A stretch of DNA of 64,000 bases from Pholis gunnellus (Eukaryota; Chordata; Actinopteri; Perciformes; Pholidae). Below are positions 61,361 to 64,000 of this stretch, in pieces; the stretch's first letter is position 1, and each line of letters starts with the position of its first letter. Where the stretch lies: NCBI GenBank assembly GCA_910591455.2, contig OU342809.1, positions 12,479,815 through 12,543,814 of the forward strand, given 5' to 3'. A program made the position numbers and the translations under genes. The notes beneath the pieces are model-generated. The model did no database searches and had not been told where the DNA came from. It saw only the letters and a list, made by a program, of their open reading frames with translations.

Positions 61361-63530
61361 GATTTGTGTGAGATAGTCTACATGCACGTCTGTGTTTTAA
61401 ACAACAGGGGGCAATGTGGCAGTTGTTAGATAGTTGGTCAGATGCAATAAACAAAGTAAAATTGCCTCATTTGCCCAACTTTTTAATTAAACGTTATCAG
61501 CTCAGATGTTATTTGAATTCAGCCCTACATGGCTCCTGTTTTATTTGTTATACCAAAGACAGGCTGCTGTATGTGACAGAAATAAGTAGCAGGGGAGAAG
61601 CATAACATTTTCATATTTTTTATTAATCTAATGTCTGTACAGATATTTGTGACAGTTCTCATGAATTGAATGAATGAGTTAGGCTGCTACTGTTAACGTT
61701 AGACTCGCAGCTTGCATGTCTTGAGGTTGGAACACATGTCCCTCCTTTTTTATTATAATAAGTGTAAAGTTACCCATCAATCAAACACAGAGTATCTTAT
61801 TACAGTCAGTGTGTTAGTTCACATGGTTGGTAGGCAATATCAAACATGCTATTCTAGTGCAAGCTCACCTCCTTTGCATATATAACTAATTCCAATCAAA
61901 ATCAATAATGGAGATGTTACCCTAAAAATGAACTTTTTGTTTTCACACTACCGCATGTGATTCGAGCCTTTGCTATTTTTAATAAGTAGCCTGATTGGAA
62001 GACATGTGAAGGGTTCTGAGTTTCTTTGTGAAAGCTAGGTGAGGTGTTCATGACTTGAGAAATATCTTGAATTTCGCTAACGCTTGTCTCTACTGTCAAT
62101 GGTTTGTCTACAGCCAGTGTGTCAACTGTTAAATAATCTGTCTAAAAATCCACATATCCATTCCTCTATTATGGATGTGTTCAAAAGTCAGGCTCAAATG
62201 TAACGTTTCCAAATCCCAGGGGGCTCTTTGAAGAGAAGGCCATTGCAATATCAGCTCGACTCATTTCCATAGACGTAAAGCCAATGTGCTCTGGGATCAA
62301 ACAAGTGACCTTGAAATGATTTTTTATGCCGGGCCCCTTTAAATTAATATTTTCTTATATAGAGTATATATTCAATTATAATTTTTTATTTCAAACAAAT
62401 ATATAATCTATTTGAAGAACACCTGAATGACATTTCAATGCTGCCTGCCAATCAACACATTTGCCAAGTTTCCACCAACAAAACGATTGAAACAAGATGC
62501 AGTGGGCCATTCACTGTTACGTTAAAATATTTAAAGTAATGCGTGCAGCATTTAAGTATAAAAGTGCTTAACAACATCGAAAAGTTTAGTTGGAGATGAG
62601 ATGATTTTCCAAGTGTTTCAGTATTTCCACTGAAGAGGAAGGTTCATTTAGCAACAGGTTCTCAAGAGACTTTGCAGATATTAAAAGTAGAAAAATAAAT
62701 GAGCAAGATGTTTGAAAAGTGTACCAACAAATATGGCATTCTCCTAAAAAAGCATCTTCTTGGATGCACAGTGTTACTTGGTGAAAAAGAAAATAAAAAA
62801 ATAAATATTTAATCATACGGAAATACGAAATGAAGCATTCACTAATAATGATCAACTGCAGAAATAGTACATTTTTTCGAAAGACGCAACAAAACAAAGC
62901 TGTGATACAACCACTCCACACACAACAGAATAAATTAATATAATATGTTGTAGACTGCAGACAGTCACTGGGTAATTTAAATCTAATCAATAAACCATGT
63001 ATATTGAACATGGTTTATTTTGGTTTGATGGTTAACACTCATTATACAACAGTGTGGTCATAAGCAGGACCGGGACTTTTAAATATGTATCACTTTTCAG
63101 GCTAATAACTGTTAATTACGTTAATCATCGTTATCTACTTTGTCTAGATTGTAACAAACTTTGCACCGCAATGATTATCATATTTCCACAAAAAACATTT
63201 GAGTTAAATTATGAATGGTTGTCAGAAGCCTTGTTTCTAGCTTGACTAATGACTACCATATGTTAACCCAGTTCATCCAAACACAATGCATTTCAGTCAC
63301 ATTTCAGTTCATGTGTTTTGTGTGTGAATTGTGTACATTTTAAAACCACCCATACATTCTGCCTTGAGTTCCAGCTTTTGCAGTTATTTAGCAGCCATTT
63401 GAGAACCACAATGTCATACCAACAAATACTCTAAGTGAGATTTTACTAATTCTTGAATACATCCTAACAGACAATCCCTATTCAATTCAGTATTGTCCAT
63501 ACATTCATGTCTTTAAATAATAAGACAAGA
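61361..63530. other. intergenic, no feature recognised
   Basis: AT-rich sequence with short open frames. A 141-codon minus-strand frame at 62586-63011 is rich in Phe, Leu and Cys from AT-rich DNA and has no similarity I recognise. Confidence 0.55.
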
Positions 63531-63533
63531 TGG

Positions 63534-63579
63534 CCTTGTGAGGGAGAAGACCTTGTGAGGGAGAAGACCTTGTGAGGGA
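63534..63579. repeat. 17-bp minisatellite, 2.7 copies
   Basis: The unit ccttgtgagggagaaga is repeated exactly at 63534-63550 and 63551-63567 and partially at 63568-63579. Confidence 0.95.
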
Positions 63580-63719
63580 TTGTCGACTATAGAAAGCAAA
63601 AGAGTTTTTCCATACCTGCTTGCTTATACGGGACGTTTTTCATGGTCAAGGACGTTATGAAAGGGTTTAAAATATAAGTTTATGAACAAAATGAACTGAA
63701 TACAAGTGCAACCAGTGCT

Positions 63720-64000
63720 GACCATATCATTTGAGTTCACCCTTCTCTCTCCCTCTTCCAGCCTCTCTGCAAGAACCAATCTTAACCCCCCACCCTACTC
63801 CCACTTTTTCTCCCCGAAATCCCCCTTGACGTCCATCTTCACCAGTTTTGGACATAATAATCACAGCTATTCCCTTCAATTCAACCATTTATATCTACAG
63901 GCCACCTAATTACTGTGCAACCACTTCTACAACACTTTTCTGAGCTGCTGTCAGTAATCTGTTTTCACTCTGTAGTGATTGTTAGTGATTTTAACATTTG
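63720..64000 (+). mobile_element. decayed LINE (L2/CR1-type) endonuclease fragment
   Basis: Translated pieces in different frames read IYIYRPPNYCATTST, then HFSELLSV and VIVSDFNI. The order YRPPN then about 30 residues then (G/S)DFNI is typical of the apurinic endonuclease domain in non-LTR retrotransposon ORF2. Frameshifts and a TGA break the frame, so this is a dead copy. It continues beyond the right edge. Confidence 0.7.

Noticed and set aside
62586..63011. 141-codon hydrophobic minus-strand frame near the right end
   Set aside because: It is rich in Phe, Leu, Ile and Cys as expected from AT-rich sequence, and has no partner exon or promoter.
63534..63579. Possible CRISPR-like array
   Set aside because: The 17-bp units are directly abutting with no spacers, and the genome is eukaryotic. 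It is a minisatellite.

Overview
The window is vertebrate nuclear DNA, most likely from a percomorph-type teleost fish. It has split genes with GT-AG introns and AATAAA poly(A) signals, long dinucleotide microsatellites, and many dispersed repeats of kinds I associate with teleost genomes. Four protein-coding genes could be rebuilt exon by exon with consistent reading phases: the 3' end of rasef (+), a complete FKBP8-like gene that fits fkbp16 (-), a complete 12-exon ell2 (+), and a complete 3-exon pex11a (-). The gene names rest on similarity to remembered family sequences; no search was run.

Layout. 1-2.7 kb: the last eight coding exons of rasef, carrying the whole Rab GTPase domain; the EF-hand part lies left of the window. 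2.8-27.2 kb: the FKBP8-like gene on the minus strand, tail-to-tail with rasef, with an 18-kb intron that interrupts the FKBP domain and holds an hAT-type non-autonomous transposon with an exact 8-bp target duplication. 27.2-29.45 kb: a divergent intergenic region containing old repeats and, next to ell2, a GC box, CRE-like sites and a CCAAT box. 29.45-56.05 kb: ell2, 599 codons, with an 11-kb second intron and a 3.4-kb 3'UTR. 56.2-60.42 kb: pex11a on the minus strand, tail-to-tail with ell2, with a perfect 15-bp glucocorticoid-response-element palindrome just 5' of its start codon. 60.45-64 kb: no gene; an inverted-repeat element, a 17-bp minisatellite, and a decayed LINE endonuclease fragment running off the right edge.

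The four genes act in unrelated processes: Rab signalling, a membrane-anchored TPR co-chaperone, Pol II elongation, and peroxisome division. They do not form a functional cluster. The notable context is that FKBP8 and ELL are neighbours on human 19p13, so the FKBP8-like/ell2 pair here looks like a paralogous copy of that ancient block. I found no CRISPR array, operon, rRNA or tRNA gene, and no clearly novel system. The interest lies in the repeat structures, the diverged FKBP pocket, the rasef C-terminus and the pex11a promoter palindrome.
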